DNA of 15,309 nt from JAJKIP01 sp040509055. Lineage in GTDB: Bacteria; Bacteroidota; Bacteroidia; Chitinophagales; Chitinophagaceae. Where the stretch lies: assembly GCA_040509055.1 (NCBI GenBank), contig JBEVLT010000056.1, positions 1 through 15,309 of the forward strand, read 5' to 3'. Made by a program: the position numbers and the translations under genes. Shown piece after piece: positions 7,975-15,309 of the stretch. How positions within the stretch are numbered: position 1 is the stretch's first letter; each line of letters starts with the position of its first letter. Below the pieces are notes generated by a model that was not told where the DNA came from, did not search any database, and worked only from the letters and a program-made list of their open reading frames with translations.

Positions 7975-9642
7975 TCAGGATGCCGGGTTATCCGGGAGGG
8001 TGAAATAAAAAGTGCTTCCCTTGCCGGGTTCCGACTCCACCCGGATCGTACCGCCGTGCTGCTCCACGATCTTTTTACAGATGGACAGCCCGATGCCGGT
8101 GCCGGAATATTCATTTTTATGGTGCAGCCGCTGGAAGATGGCAAATACTTTTTCCGAGAATTGCGGATCGATGCCGATGCCGTTGTCGCTGACCGAGAAT
8201 ATCCATTCCGTTGCTGCCTGGCGGGCTGCGATCCTGATCACCGGTGGGCGGTCGCCGTGGTATTTCAATGCATTGCTGACCAGGTTTAGCATCAGTTGCA
8301 GCATCTGCGTCTTGCGGGCATGCGGCAATACCGGCAGGTTACCGATTTCGAGGGTCGCCTGCAACTGGTCGATCCTGTCTTTCAGTAATACCATCACTTC
8401 GCCTGCCACTTCGTTCATGTCTGTAGGACCGTTTACTATGGCCGTAGTGCTGACCCGCGAATATTCCAGCAGGTCCTGGATCAGCTGTTTCATCCGGTTA
8501 GCCCCGTCTACGGCGAAGTGAATGTACTTCCGGCCCGTGTCGTCCACCAGGTTGGTGTATCTTTTTTCCAGCAGTTGTAAAAAGCTGCTGACCATCCGCA
8601 GCGGTTCCTGCAGGTCATGCGAAGCCACGTAAGCAAATTGTTCCAGCTCTTTGTTGGAGGAAGCCAGGCTTTTATTCAGTGCATCCAGTTTGGAATGACT
8701 GGCGTTTATTTCCAGTTCTTTCAGTTTGCTTTCCGTTATATCCAGGTTGAAGCCGTGCACACCGATGGGATTGCCTTCGCCGTCCCTTTCTGTTAGGTAC
8801 CGGGCCCGTATATATTTCAGCCGGCCATGCCGGTCGATGATGCGGAACTCGAGTTCCATCGAGTCGGTGGCGGGGGTGGAGATGGCTGTATGTTTTTTTA
8901 CATACGCCAGGTCATCCGGGTGAATATGGGCCAGGAATATCTCGTAGGTAGGCGTAAAATTTTCCGATTCATACCCATAAATGCGGCAGGCCTGGTCCGA
9001 CCATTTGATGGCGCCTGTCAGCAGGTTGATATGCCAGCTGCCAAATTGCGCCAGGCGTTCGGCATTTTTCATCAGTTGCTCGTTGGCCTGCACCTGCTCA
9101 AAGCTTTGCCGCAGCCGTTCCTCTGCATTTTTACGCGCCGTGATGTCATTGACCAGTACCAGCGATGCTTTTTTATGGTTCAGCTCGATCAGGTGAGAAG
9201 TGATCTCGACAATGATCAGCTCGCCATTTTTCCGGAAGTGCCGCCAGGTGGCATGATGAGCGGACGTATGGCCTATTGTAAACCGGCCTGCGGTGAGCAG
9301 GTTCTCCGCATCTTCTTTGGGGCGTATGTCTTTCAGCGTCATCGAGAGAAACTCTTCCCGGGTGTAGCCATAATGCCGGATGGCGGCTTCGTTCACGTCG
9401 AGGAACTGCTTGGTTTCAAAATCCACGATCCACATCGGCATCGGGTTATTGACGAAAAGGTTGTGATAATAGCGCTCTCCGGTGTCCCTGATCGCATACC
9501 GTTCCTGCAGGGCCTGTCTTTCCAGCTGCAATTGCTGCAGCTGTTGCTCTTTTTGGCGCAACGCTTCACCGGCGGCCTGCAGCCTGGCCAGCAACTCCGG
9601 TTCGGTGTAGCGGAAAGGGGGCGTATCGTTTTTTCCGGACAT
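7975..9642 (-). CDS. PAS-domain sensor histidine kinase (cytoplasmic)
   Basis: This 555-residue kinase has no signal peptide or membrane segment, so it should sense an internal signal. Residues about 15-50 are a Gln/Leu-rich coiled coil. A first PAS domain spans about 55-170 (FVNNPMPMWIVDFETKQFLD at its start) and a second PAS/PAC of the PAS_3 type spans about 190-305, ending VHGFNLDITE. A second coiled coil leads to the HisKA box, FAYVASHDLQEPLRMV, with His342. The HATPase_c domain has an N box around Asn453/Asn457 (LNLVSNALKY), a G1 box SDNGIG (Asp486), an F box FAIFQRLH and a G2 box GTGIGLS. This subfamily is common in Bacteroidota beside Rcp1-like receivers, as here. I see no obvious haem, flavin or bilin signature, so the signal is unknown. 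It is the first gene of the leftward operon and is divergent from the Crp-like gene at 9837. Confidence 0.94.
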   Translation of the reverse strand: MSGKNDTPPFRYTEPELLARLQAAGEALRQKEQQLQQLQLERQALQERYAIRDTGERYYHNLFVNNPMPMWIVDFETKQFLDVNEAAIRHYGYTREEFLSMTLKDIRPKEDAENLLTAGRFTIGHTSAHHATWRHFRKNGELIIVEITSHLIELNHKKASLVLVNDITARKNAEERLRQSFEQVQANEQLMKNAERLAQFGSWHINLLTGAIKWSDQACRIYGYESENFTPTYEIFLAHIHPDDLAYVKKHTAISTPATDSMELEFRIIDRHGRLKYIRARYLTERDGEGNPIGVHGFNLDITESKLKELEINASHSKLDALNKSLASSNKELEQFAYVASHDLQEPLRMVSSFLQLLEKRYTNLVDDTGRKYIHFAVDGANRMKQLIQDLLEYSRVSTTAIVNGPTDMNEVAGEVMVLLKDRIDQLQATLEIGNLPVLPHARKTQMLQLMLNLVSNALKYHGDRPPVIRIAARQAATEWIFSVSDNGIGIDPQFSEKVFAIFQRLHHKNEYSGTGIGLSICKKIVEQHGGTIRVESEPGKGSTFYFTLPDNPAS

Positions 9643-9658
9643 AGCGATCTGTTTTATG

Positions 9659-9677
9659 GCAGCCTGTCGCAGGCTGC
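9659..9677 (-). other. Hairpin just before the PAS kinase start
   Basis: A perfect inverted repeat, GCAGCCTG-TCG-CAGGCTGC on the plus strand, gives an 8-bp GC-rich stem with a 3-nt loop. On the minus strand it lies 16 nt upstream of the PAS kinase ATG, so in the mRNA it sits close to where ribosomes would load. No T-tract follows on either strand, which argues against a terminator. It may tune translation, act as an operator, or be a chance structure. Confidence 0.4.
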
Positions 9678-9765
9678 AGGAAAGAAAAAGGGGGCGATTC
9701 TTCTTTTACATGGGCGGCAGGAAGTAATTTACTGCATAAATACACCGGTTTCCAAAAGAAAAAGT

Positions 9766-9780
9766 CTTCCGCTCCGGAAG
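9766..9780 (-). terminator. Terminator-like hairpin in the divergent spacer, leftward
   Basis: On the minus strand CTTCCG-GAG-CGGAAG forms a perfect 6-bp stem with a 3-nt loop and is followed after two bases by a T-rich run (TTTTTCTTTT). This looks like a short intrinsic terminator for leftward transcription. It lies 123 bp upstream of the PAS kinase ATG and about 56 bp from the start of the divergent Crp-like gene. It could stop antisense transcription from that gene or work as an attenuator in the kinase leader. The stem is short, so the call is weak. Confidence 0.3.
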
Positions 9781-9815
9781 GCGGGAAAAAATGCCGCAAT
9801 CCTGTTTGTTTCGTT

Positions 9816-9823
9816 CATCTTTG
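9816..9823 (+). promoter_or_regulatory. Candidate -7 element before the Crp-like gene
   Basis: CATCTTTG differs at one base from the Bacteroidota -7 consensus TAnnTTTG and lies 13 bp upstream of the ATG at 9837. No good -33 TTTG is found at the usual spacing. The position suits a promoter with a very short leader. Confidence 0.3.
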
Positions 9824-9836
9824 CAGTATCGTATTT

Positions 9837-10421
9837 ATGCCCCCGATCGCCGATACCGGTTTATACCACTACCTGCAGCAGCAAAAGCACCCCGGGTTAA
9901 AAGGGCAGATCACTCAATTGGCCCTGAAAAAGGGTCAACAGTTGTACGGCACTGACAAGCGGCATACCGATATCTACGAAATTGTGTCCGGGGCTGTAAA
10001 GCTCGGCGGCATTTCTGCCAAAGGCGAAGAATACATCTATGAAGTGCTGACGCCCGGCGAATTTTTTGGCAACCTCGCGCTGCTGGATGATAGCTTCAGC
10101 GAGTTTTGCAAAACACTGTCGCCGGTTAAGCTGCGCGCATACGACCTCTCTTTTTTCAGGCACCTGATGACGCATGATCCCGTCGTATCGGAATGGTTTT
10201 TCGGAAAGATCGTTTACCGCTGGAATAAAACGGAATCCCTGCTTGGTTACATCCGCGCTTACGAGCCGCGGGAACGGATCCAGCTATTGTACAACAGCAT
10301 GGACCGTCCTGTTCTGATCGCGCCCAACCGAGAAGTGCCGCTCAATCGCCTGCTCACCAATAAAGACATTGCCGACCTCACTTCCACCACGCGCCAGCTG
10401 GTGGCCGATACGCTTAAATGA
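9837..10421 (+). CDS. Crp/Fnr-family regulator ending after the recognition helix
   Basis: This 194-residue protein has an N-terminal cyclic-nucleotide-binding-like beta-roll (about 20-115), a long dimerisation helix (about 115-150) and the start of a Crp-type helix-turn-helix. The phosphate-binding cassette is altered: GEFFGNLALL lacks the second Glu, and SEFCKTL replaces the Arg-Ser-Ala-Thr type motif, so cAMP binding is unlikely. There is no cysteine cluster for an iron-sulphur centre. The helix-turn-helix reads LTNKDIADLTSTTRQLVADTLK and then stops at TGA 10419-10421. Family members normally continue about 25-30 residues with the end of this helix and a beta-wing. I translated the other two forward frames after the stop and saw no wing-like sequence, so this is not a simple frameshift. 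It may be a natural short form, a decayed gene or one with weakened DNA binding. It is divergent from the PAS kinase. Confidence 0.8.
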   Translation: MPPIADTGLYHYLQQQKHPGLKGQITQLALKKGQQLYGTDKRHTDIYEIVSGAVKLGGISAKGEEYIYEVLTPGEFFGNLALLDDSFSEFCKTLSPVKLRAYDLSFFRHLMTHDPVVSEWFFGKIVYRWNKTESLLGYIRAYEPRERIQLLYNSMDRPVLIAPNREVPLNRLLTNKDIADLTSTTRQLVADTLK

Positions 10422-10456
10422 GCCGTTTTTCACGCTACTCCTCCTGTATGTATCGC

Positions 10457-10475
10457 GATGTCAGATTCTGACATC
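10457..10475. promoter_or_regulatory. Perfect 19-nt palindrome, probable operator
   Basis: GATGTCAGA-T-TCTGACATC is a perfect inverted repeat with 9-base arms around one T. It lies 35 bp after the Crp-like stop and 122 bp before the ENPP-type gene. No T-run follows on the plus strand, so a terminator is less likely than a protein-binding site. The half-sites TGTCA/TGACA recall Crp/Fnr-type operators in general, but the odd spacing differs from the usual TGTGA-N6-TCACA, so no regulator can be assigned. Confidence 0.45.
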
Positions 10476-10597
10476 CGTAATGTTTATGTAATGATTTGGT
10501 GATTTTATTGAAACCCCTTTTCGCTGCAGCCGCTTTTATTTTGCACCCGTTAATTACCCGCTGCAGCGATTGTTTCCAACATACTTTAAAAAGGCTT

Positions 10598-12028
10598 ATG
10601 AGAAAAAGTAGCATATTTTTTCCATGGGTGATCTTCTTTGCGTTATCGTGCCTGCCTGGAGCAGCGCAGCGCAATAATGAAAGCACCAACACCAATGCAA
10701 GACTGACCAAATACGTGATCCTGGTCAGCATCGACGGGCTTCGTCCCGATTTTTACCTCGACCCCTCCTGGCCCACGCCGAACCTGCAGTTCATGAAAGA
10801 AAACGGGGCGCATGCCAAAGGAGTGCGGGGTGTATTTCCTACTGTTACTTATCCTTCTCACACCACCCTCATCACCGGCGCTTACCCGGCACGTCACGGC
10901 ATTTACTATAATACGCTGTTTACCGATACGGGTTCCACAGGTACCTGGTACCGCGAGGAGAGCCTCATCCGGACGGAAACGCTGTGGGATGCCGTTCGCA
11001 AGCAGGGAATGACCTCGGCCTGCCTGTCATGGCCGGTATCGGTGGGCGCCCCGGTGGATTATAATGTACCGGAGTCGTGGTTCAATGACAATAACGGTAC
11101 CCGCTCTATCAATCCCAATGTAACGCCCGGGCTGTTTGAAGAGTTGCAGCAAAATGCTACCGGCCGCTTGAGCTATGCCGATATGAACCTGGATAATTTA
11201 TCCATCGATGAGAACCTGAGCCGCATGGCCGCCTATCTTATTAAAAAATACAAGCCCAATTTCACTACGGTGCACATCGTATGCGTGGACCATGCCGAGC
11301 ATGAGAACGGCCGCAGCGGTGCCGAAGTGAAAAAAGCAATTGCATCGGCCGACCATGCCATCAGCAATATCTGGCAGGCGGTGGAAATGGCCGGCATCAG
11401 CGATAGCACTACGCTGATCATCACCGGCGATCATGGCTTTGCCGACATCCATACCAGCTTTTCGCCCAATGTATTGCTGGCCCGTAACGGTTTGCTCGCT
11501 GCTGCCGGCAACAAGGCCAGCTGGAAAGCCATGTTCCACAGCAGTGGCGCCTCGGCCTTCCTGCACCTGAAAGATAAAAGCGATGCTGCTACGCTGGCAA
11601 AAGTGCGCGCTATCCTGGACTCGCTGCCGGCCAGTGTAAAGAAGCTGTTCCGCATCGTGAACCGCGAAGAGCTGGACCGCATCGGCGCCGATCCCAATGC
11701 AGCCCTGGCCATTGCGCCCGTGGAAGGCGTATCGGTATCCGGTGGATCAACCGGCGACCTGTTGCGGCCCGGCCGCGGCGGCACGCATGGTTTTTTCCCT
11801 GACTTTGCCAATATCGAAACCGGTTTTATCGCCTATGGCGCAGGCATCAACAAAGGAGCCGTAATATCCAAAATGGGATTGGAAGATGTAGCACCGGTGA
11901 TCGCCCGGTTGCTGGGTCTTTCTTTCCAGGCCCCGGATGGCATCCTGCTGCCGGGCATCATCCGTTTTCCGGGGAGGAGAGAAGCCGGCCCCGTGATCAA
12001 TGGAAATATCAATGCCGGCAACCGCTAA
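10598..12028 (+). CDS. Secreted ENPP-type nucleotide pyrophosphatase/phosphodiesterase
   Basis: This 476-residue enzyme belongs to the alkaline phosphatase superfamily, ENPP (type I phosphodiesterase) branch. All metal and catalytic residues are visible: Asp46 in VSIDGLRPD, nucleophile Thr84 in FPTVTYPSH (38 residues after Asp46, the same spacing as in autotaxin), Asp231 and His235 in DHAEHENG, Asp278/His279 in TGDHGF and His397 in GGTHGFFPD. It should hydrolyse phosphodiester or pyrophosphate bonds outside the cytoplasm; the substrate cannot be read from sequence. I choose ATG 10598 because it begins the signal peptide (MRKSSIFFPWVIFFALSC); an open frame continues upstream to 10496 but without signal-like sequence. 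Cleavage is probably before Gln24 (PGAA|Q); ALSC at 15-18 is only a poor lipobox. A TonB-dependent receptor starts 31 bp downstream, which points to joint release and uptake of a nutrient. Confidence 0.92.
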   Translation: MRKSSIFFPWVIFFALSCLPGAAQRNNESTNTNARLTKYVILVSIDGLRPDFYLDPSWPTPNLQFMKENGAHAKGVRGVFPTVTYPSHTTLITGAYPARHGIYYNTLFTDTGSTGTWYREESLIRTETLWDAVRKQGMTSACLSWPVSVGAPVDYNVPESWFNDNNGTRSINPNVTPGLFEELQQNATGRLSYADMNLDNLSIDENLSRMAAYLIKKYKPNFTTVHIVCVDHAEHENGRSGAEVKKAIASADHAISNIWQAVEMAGISDSTTLIITGDHGFADIHTSFSPNVLLARNGLLAAAGNKASWKAMFHSSGASAFLHLKDKSDAATLAKVRAILDSLPASVKKLFRIVNREELDRIGADPNAALAIAPVEGVSVSGGSTGDLLRPGRGGTHGFFPDFANIETGFIAYGAGINKGAVISKMGLEDVAPVIARLLGLSFQAPDGILLPGIIRFPGRREAGPVINGNINAGNR

Positions 12029-12059
12029 CCAATTCTTTTTATCAAAACACATAGCTATT

Positions 12060-15000
12060 ATGCGAACAAGAAGTTTACTGCTTACCCTGCTGGGTCTTAT
12101 GCTGTTGCCGCTGGCAATGATGGCCCAGGTCACTACAGGCACGATCACAGGCACCGTGAAGCTGCCTGATGGAAACGGTATGGAAGCCGCCACTGTAACG
12201 GCGGTGCACAAACCTTCCGGAACAAAGTACATTGGCATCACCCGTAAGAACGGTGCCTTTACGCTTACAGGTCTGCGCGTGGGCGGTCCCTACAGCCTGC
12301 TCGTGGAGTTTATGGGGTACAAACCCCAGCACACCGAAGGGTTCAGCGTAGCGCTCGGTGAAGCTTACGACATCTCGCTGACGATGGAACAGGGCAATGC
12401 TACTGAGTTGCAGGGCGTAGCGGTAAGCGCGTCCCGGAAAAAGGCGGGAACCGAAAAAAGCGGCGCTTCTACGGTTATCGATTCGCGCCAGCTGGCCACG
12501 CTGCCGTCTTTCTCGCGAAGCATTACCGATTTTACCCGGCTGACACCCCAGTCCAATGGCGGCAATTCCTTTGCCGGCAGAAGCGGTTATTACAATAACC
12601 TGAAAGTGGACGGGGCTAACCTGAATAATAACTTTGGCCTAAGCACCGATCCGCTGCCCGGCGGTGGCGCGCAGCCTATTTCACTCGATGCGTTTGACGA
12701 AATATCCGTAAATATTGCACCGGTAGATGTACGCCAGTCCGGCTTTACCGGTGCCGGTATCAATGCCGTCACCAAAAGCGGTACCAACGAGTTTCATGGT
12801 ACGGCCTTTACTTTTTACAGGGATCAATCATTCAACGGCAGAAGGTCGGGCGATATCAAGCTGGCGCCTGCATCCACCGCTTCTTCCAAAAAATCAGTTG
12901 GTGCCAGCTTTGGCGGCCCGATCATCCGGAACAAGCTGTTCTTCTTTGTCAACGGCGAGTACGAAGTGAACTCCGGATCGCGGATCACCAATTTTGTTCC
13001 CACGAACAGCAAGAACCCCGGCACCGTATCCAGCACGCATATCGATTCCATGGCCAAGCTGTCCAAACACCTGATGGATACCTATGGGTATGATGCCGGT
13101 GCCTATGACAATTATCCTTCAGCCAAAAGGGACAACTATAAGTTTATCGTGAAGCTGGACTGGAACATCAGCACCCACCACAAGCTGACAGCCAAGTACA
13201 GCGACTTCGTGAGCAACGAAGAGCCTTCTTCCATCAACGGTACGTCCATTATCGGTGGCGGTGGTTTCTCGCTGCCGGGTACTTCGTCGGTACTGTCTAC
13301 GCTGCCCAACAGCCGGCTGAGCAACCGCTCGCTGGTGTTTGCCAACTCCGTATACGGGTTTAAGCATATCGTTCGCTCGGGCACACTGGAGCTGAACAGC
13401 AGCTATCGCAACATGTCGAACAACCTGCTGGTAACGGTAAGCCGCATCCGCGACACCCGTATTACCAACAGCGCGGATTTTCCTTTTGTAGAGATATTTG
13501 ATGGCACCACTACGCCGCACAACTATATCAGCTTCGGTTACGAGCCTTACAGCTTCAACAACGATGTGATCAATAACATCTGGAATGTAACGGACAACTT
13601 CAACTATTATGCAGGCAGGCATACGCTGACAGCCGGCATATCGTACGAGCAGCAACTGGTCGGTAACATGTTCATGCCGGGTGCCCAGAGCTATTACGTG
13701 TACAATTCACTGAACGATTTCATCACGCAGCGTGCGCCGCTTTATTTCTCCTATGCCTATTCCATGGTGCCCGGGAAGAAAGCGGTGTATTCAGCCGAGT
13801 TGAGATACGGGCAGGCGGCTTTCTATGCACAGGATGAAATAAAGGTCAATCCCAAATTGAAAATCACCCTGGGGCTGCGTGCCGAACGGCCGGTGTATGT
13901 GGAGAAAGCACTGGAGAACCCTGCTATCACCGCCCTCACGTTTCCTGACAAGAACGGTAACCCCACACATTACGATGGGCAGTGGCCGACAGCCCGCATC
14001 AACCTGTCTCCGCGCGTAGGCGTACGGTGGGATGTGAAAGGCGATAAGTCGCTGATCATCCGCGGCAGCACCGGCATCTTCAATGGCATGGCGCCGTTTG
14101 TATGGCTGACCAATATGCCGACCAACTCGGGCATGTACCAGAACAGCGTAGCCCTGCGCAATACCAACCCCGATGAAGCCGCGATCCTGGCCGGTATCAC
14201 TTTCAAGCCTGCTGTAGACGCTTATGCCAGCCTGTTCCCACCGGTGGCCGGCGCTACCATTCCAAGCAATATCGTGATGGTGGACCGCAATTTCAAATTT
14301 CCCCAGGTATTCCGTACCGACGTAGCCATGGATAAAAACCTGGGCAATGGCTATAGCCTGACCCTGGAAGGCCTGGTGACGAAAGACATCAATGCCATCC
14401 GCATGCGCAATGCCAACCTGAAAGAGGCCACCGGTATTACCAACGGACCCGACAACAGGCCCCGCTACATGTCCACCGCTGCGCCGGACCGGTCTATTTA
14501 TCCCGGCGTGAGCAGCGCGATCATCGTGGAGAATACCAGCAAGGGTTATTCTTACGCACTGACCGCACAACTGTCCAGGGCTTTTTCCCGCGGCTTATAC
14601 GGTTCGCTCGCCTACACGTTCACCGGCGCCAAAGACATCTCCGGCAACTCGGGTTCGCAGGCCTACTCGGTATGGAACTCCAACCCCACCGTAGGAACGA
14701 CCAACGACCTGGAGCTGAATCCGGCATCTGGTGTGGCCCGCCACCGCATCATTGGTATCTTCTCTTACCGGATTGAGTACCTCTCGCATGCTGCCACCAC
14801 GCTTTCGCTGATCTACGAGGGCGGACCTGAAGGCAACATCACCTATCGCATCAACGGCGACATGAACGGCGATGGCAACAACCAGGACCTGATGTATGTG
14901 CCGGTAAAAGCGACCGACCTGACATTCGAAGCGTATTCTGCCACGGTGAACGGCGCGACCTATACTTTCACGCCGGAGCAGCAGGCTGCTGCGCTGGACA

Positions 15001-15309
15001 AGTTCATCAACAACTCGCCTTACCTGAGCAAACGCCGCGGTCAGTACACCGAGCGCAATGGCGCCATCTCGCAGTGGTTCAATGATGTATCGGCCCGTGT
15101 GATGCAGGAATTTTTCATCAAAGCCGGTAAATCGAAGCATACGCTGCAGGTGAGCGCAGACATCCTGAACTTTCCCAACCTGCTGAACAGGTACTGGGGT
15201 GGCGGCAGGAGCACGACTACCAGCCAGCCGCTGGCTTTCCGCAGCTACAACTCCAGCGGGGTGCCGGTATACCGCATGCAAAACCAGAACGGGGTACTGT
15301 TTACCAATC
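12060..15309 (+). CDS. Oar-type TonB-dependent receptor, C-terminus beyond window
   Basis: An ATG at 12060 opens a frame that stays open to the last base, giving 1083 complete residues. Residues 1-23 are a signal peptide (MRTRSLLLTLLGLMLLPLAM, cleaved near MAQ). Residues about 25-112 form a carboxypeptidase-regulatory-like beta-sandwich (TGTITGTVKLPDG, NGAFTLTGLRVGG, FMGYKP). A TonB-box-like stretch, LQGVAVSASR, precedes the plug domain (about 135-255), with NNLKVDGANLNNNFG and INAVTKSGTNEFHGTAF typical of Oar-like proteins. The rest is a large outer-membrane beta-barrel with many aromatic-rich strands. Close to the edge the sequence (SADILNFPNLLNRYWGG) resembles the last strands, so probably only a few dozen residues are missing. 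The family imports or exports large molecules through TonB energy; the cargo is unknown. It follows the ENPP-type enzyme by 31 bp, likely as one operon. No SusD-like partner is visible inside the window. Confidence 0.93.
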   Translation, partial: MRTRSLLLTLLGLMLLPLAMMAQVTTGTITGTVKLPDGNGMEAATVTAVHKPSGTKYIGITRKNGAFTLTGLRVGGPYSLLVEFMGYKPQHTEGFSVALGEAYDISLTMEQGNATELQGVAVSASRKKAGTEKSGASTVIDSRQLATLPSFSRSITDFTRLTPQSNGGNSFAGRSGYYNNLKVDGANLNNNFGLSTDPLPGGGAQPISLDAFDEISVNIAPVDVRQSGFTGAGINAVTKSGTNEFHGTAFTFYRDQSFNGRRSGDIKLAPASTASSKKSVGASFGGPIIRNKLFFFVNGEYEVNSGSRITNFVPTNSKNPGTVSSTHIDSMAKLSKHLMDTYGYDAGAYDNYPSAKRDNYKFIVKLDWNISTHHKLTAKYSDFVSNEEPSSINGTSIIGGGGFSLPGTSSVLSTLPNSRLSNRSLVFANSVYGFKHIVRSGTLELNSSYRNMSNNLLVTVSRIRDTRITNSADFPFVEIFDGTTTPHNYISFGYEPYSFNNDVINNIWNVTDNFNYYAGRHTLTAGISYEQQLVGNMFMPGAQSYYVYNSLNDFITQRAPLYFSYAYSMVPGKKAVYSAELRYGQAAFYAQDEIKVNPKLKITLGLRAERPVYVEKALENPAITALTFPDKNGNPTHYDGQWPTARINLSPRVGVRWDVKGDKSLIIRGSTGIFNGMAPFVWLTNMPTNSGMYQNSVALRNTNPDEAAILAGITFKPAVDAYASLFPPVAGATIPSNIVMVDRNFKFPQVFRTDVAMDKNLGNGYSLTLEGLVTKDINAIRMRNANLKEATGITNGPDNRPRYMSTAAPDRSIYPGVSSAIIVENTSKGYSYALTAQLSRAFSRGLYGSLAYTFTGAKDISGNSGSQAYSVWNSNPTVGTTNDLELNPASGVARHRIIGIFSYRIEYLSHAATTLSLIYEGGPEGNITYRINGDMNGDGNNQDLMYVPVKATDLTFEAYSATVNGATYTFTPEQQAAALDKFINNSPYLSKRRGQYTERNGAISQWFNDVSARVMQEFFIKAGKSKHTLQVSADILNFPNLLNRYWGGGRSTTTSQPLAFRSYNSSGVPVYRMQNQNGVLFTN

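Noticed and set aside
8827..9900. 357-codon plus-strand frame opposite the PAS kinase
   Set aside because: It is antisense to a full PAS-HisKA-HATPase gene with all motifs, and its translation looks like the shadow of GC-rich coding DNA.
10422..10500. Missing wing of the Crp-like protein hidden by a frameshift
   Set aside because: The two alternative frames give short peptides that do not resemble a Crp wing.
10496..10597. Upstream extension of the ENPP-type gene
   Set aside because: The extension contains a second hydrophobic stretch without a coherent signal peptide, and ATG 10598 starts a standard one.
13791..14570. 259-codon minus-strand frame opposite the TonB receptor
   Set aside because: The plus strand encodes a continuous outer-membrane barrel here; the minus frame has no family signature.
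14595..15281. 228-codon minus-strand frame opposite the receptor's C-terminal part
   Set aside because: Same reason: the receptor frame stays open to the window end with typical strands.

Overview
This window looks like chromosomal DNA of a Bacteroidota soil-type bacterium, most likely of the Chitinophagaceae or a near relative. The evidence is an Oar-type TonB-dependent receptor with an N-terminal carboxypeptidase-regulatory-like domain, a 7TM-DISM sensor kinase, exported proteins whose signal peptides end in A-Q or G-Q-Q, TAnnTTTG-like promoter elements and a lack of clear Shine-Dalgarno sequences. The taxon is an inference; there is no rRNA or marker gene here. I see no tRNA, rRNA, insertion sequence or CRISPR array.

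Layout. Positions 1-1047 (minus) hold two exported proteins in a row: a probable outer-membrane beta-barrel protein, then the first 36 codons of another secreted protein that leaves the window. A 412-bp divergent intergenic region follows. Positions 1460-4069 (plus) encode a NarL/DesK-type two-component pair: a 7TM-DISM histidine kinase and a LuxR-type response regulator. Facing them, 4098-9642 is a leftward block read in the order PAS histidine kinase, CheY/Rcp1-like receiver, REC-HisKA_3 hybrid kinase (ATGA overlap with the receiver), beta-CASP RNA-processing metallo-beta-lactamase, then a DUF2892-SRPBCC protein. Positions 9837-10421 (plus), divergent from that block, encode a Crp/Fnr-type regulator that stops right after the recognition helix. 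Positions 10598 to the end (plus) hold a secreted ENPP-type phosphodiesterase and, 31 bp later, a large TonB-dependent receptor cut by the window edge.

How the parts may work together. The left and middle parts form a dense signalling region with three histidine kinases and three receiver domains, but only one receiver protein carries a DNA-binding output domain (3419-4069). The PAS kinase, single-domain receiver and hybrid kinase look like one phosphorelay that would need a partner for transcriptional output; the nearby NarL-type regulator is a candidate. The right part looks like an outer-membrane uptake module in which an exported phosphodiesterase releases a product for the receptor. A perfect 19-nt palindrome lies between the Crp-like gene and this module and is a plausible operator.

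The most unusual points are the wingless Crp-like regulator next to that palindrome, the coupled REC-kinase arrangement beside an RNase, a kinase and regulator that share one reading frame separated by a single TAA, and a leader with two hairpins ahead of the PAS kinase. None of these is proof of a new system.
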